A stretch of DNA of 40,533 bases from Gemmatimonadetes bacterium 13_1_40CM_69_22 (GTDB lineage Bacteria > Gemmatimonadota > Gemmatimonadetes > Gemmatimonadales > GWC2-71-9). Location of the stretch: the NCBI GenBank assembly GCA_001917665.1, contig MNEL01000044.1, forward strand, positions 1 through 40,533, written 5' to 3'. Position 1 is the stretch's first letter. Every line of letters begins with the position of its first letter. Below the pieces are notes generated by a model. That model had not been told where the DNA came from. It did no database searches and saw only the letters and a list, made by a program, of their open reading frames with translations. The translations under genes were made by a program, and so were the position numbers. Positions 40,015 to 40,533 of the stretch are shown one piece after another.

Positions 40015-40533
40015 TCAGGGTGCGTTGCCGCCTCCGAGCCAGCGGCCCACGGGAGCCGCCTTCGCCGCGAGCCGCGTGAGCCCGTAGTGACCGCCCAGGT
40101 AGGCGATCACGAACGCCGCGGCTTCGGAGCCGTAGGGGATCGTAACGGGCACCCCCAGGAGATTCACGCCCAGGCCCCAAGCCACGACTGCGACCAGGCC
40201 GCTCAGCACCCCCGCCGCCACGTAACGCGCCCGCGTCGCCGCGCGCTGCTGCCCGCGTGCTCGGAACAGCGAAATCAGCGTTCCGACGAGCCCGCCGAGC
40301 AGCGCGAAGATCAGAAACGCTGCGGGGAACGCATACGTGATCGTGAGGACGAACGGATCGGACCGGGCGCTCGTGATCGTGACGCGGTCCGGACCGACGC
40401 CGCGAGACCTCAGGGTCGTCGTGACCGAGCGATTGCGAGGCACGTCCAGGCTGGTGGCGCCCAGGGCACCGCGCTCGGCACCGAGACTCACGGCGAGCGA
40501 CTCCTTGGGCACGCCGGCACTGCCCACGATCGT
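40015..40533 (-). CDS. Membrane protein with exported N-terminal part (start outside window)
   Basis: 172 residues visible, open to the window edge. The N-terminal part (VPKESLAVSLGAERGALGATSLDVPRNRSVTTTLRSRGVGPDRVTITSARSDPFVLTITY) looks like the end of a beta-rich extracytoplasmic domain. Three helices follow: about AFPAAFLIFALLGGLVGTLISLF, VAAGVLSGLVAVVAWGLGVNLLGV, and YGSEAAAFVIAYLGGHYGL. No family recognised. The rest of the protein lies upstream of the window. Confidence 0.65.
   Translation of the reverse strand, partial: TIVGSAGVPKESLAVSLGAERGALGATSLDVPRNRSVTTTLRSRGVGPDRVTITSARSDPFVLTITYAFPAAFLIFALLGGLVGTLISLFRARGQQRAATRARYVAAGVLSGLVAVVAWGLGVNLLGVPVTIPYGSEAAAFVIAYLGGHYGLTRLAAKAAPVGRWLGGGNAP

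Overview
The window is about 40.5 kb of very GC-rich bacterial chromosome. Its content points to an environmental, free-living, Gram-negative-type bacterium. It has a giant exported protein of tandem Ig-like repeats, a VPS10/sortilin-type propeller protein, DUF2911, DUF1579 and DinB proteins, a Ser/Thr kinase with a multi-pass sensor domain, and an ECF sigma factor paired with a YciI protein. I infer Gemmatimonadota or a relative such as Acidobacteriota; nothing in the window proves it. I saw no rRNA, tRNA, insertion sequence, prophage or CRISPR array.

Layout. 1-6.5 kb: the C-terminal part of a huge repeat protein, truncated by the window edge. 6.5-9.2 kb: DinB-like protein, DUF456 membrane protein, exported MsrA with a clean terminator, and a two-gene hypothetical operon. 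9.4-16.0 kb: membrane-sensor Ser/Thr kinase overlapped by cutC, then minus-strand genes for a soluble histidine kinase, DUF2911, a GRP-like transporter with a tiny membrane ORF, and a Cro/C1-type regulator. 16.1-17.3 kb: a monooxygenase-fold protein and an Hsp20 gene diverging from an AT-rich promoter region. 17.3-17.66 kb: gene debris. 17.66-21.3 kb: two overlapping half-transporters of a heterodimeric ABC exporter. 21.3-25.6 kb: a minus-strand operon of a rhodanese-like gene, a DUF2461 gene and the VPS10-like gene. 25.7-30.7 kb: a lipoprotein, then an overlapping SNF2 helicase and Cys-rich protein pair. 30.9-35.4 kb: a small propeptide-like protein facing a subtilase, a beta-CASP metallo-hydrolase, and a GGDEF protein with a degenerate receiver. 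35.5-37.7 kb: a yciI, ECF sigma and ogt operon with a candidate ECF promoter. 37.9-40.5 kb: hypothetical, DUF1579, exported JAMM-like and truncated membrane proteins.

The most interesting signal is in the rhodanese gene (25191-25631, minus). The frame is interrupted by one TGA (codon 88), exactly where this rhodanese type is expected to carry an active-site-loop Cys. The same frame then continues through the C-terminal half of the rhodanese domain and ends in an ATGA overlap with the DUF2461 gene. A 7-bp hairpin with loop AGUUG begins 18 bases after the TGA, in the geometry of a bacterial SECIS element. I propose a selenocysteine-containing rhodanese. A recent nonsense mutation or sequence error is the main alternative.
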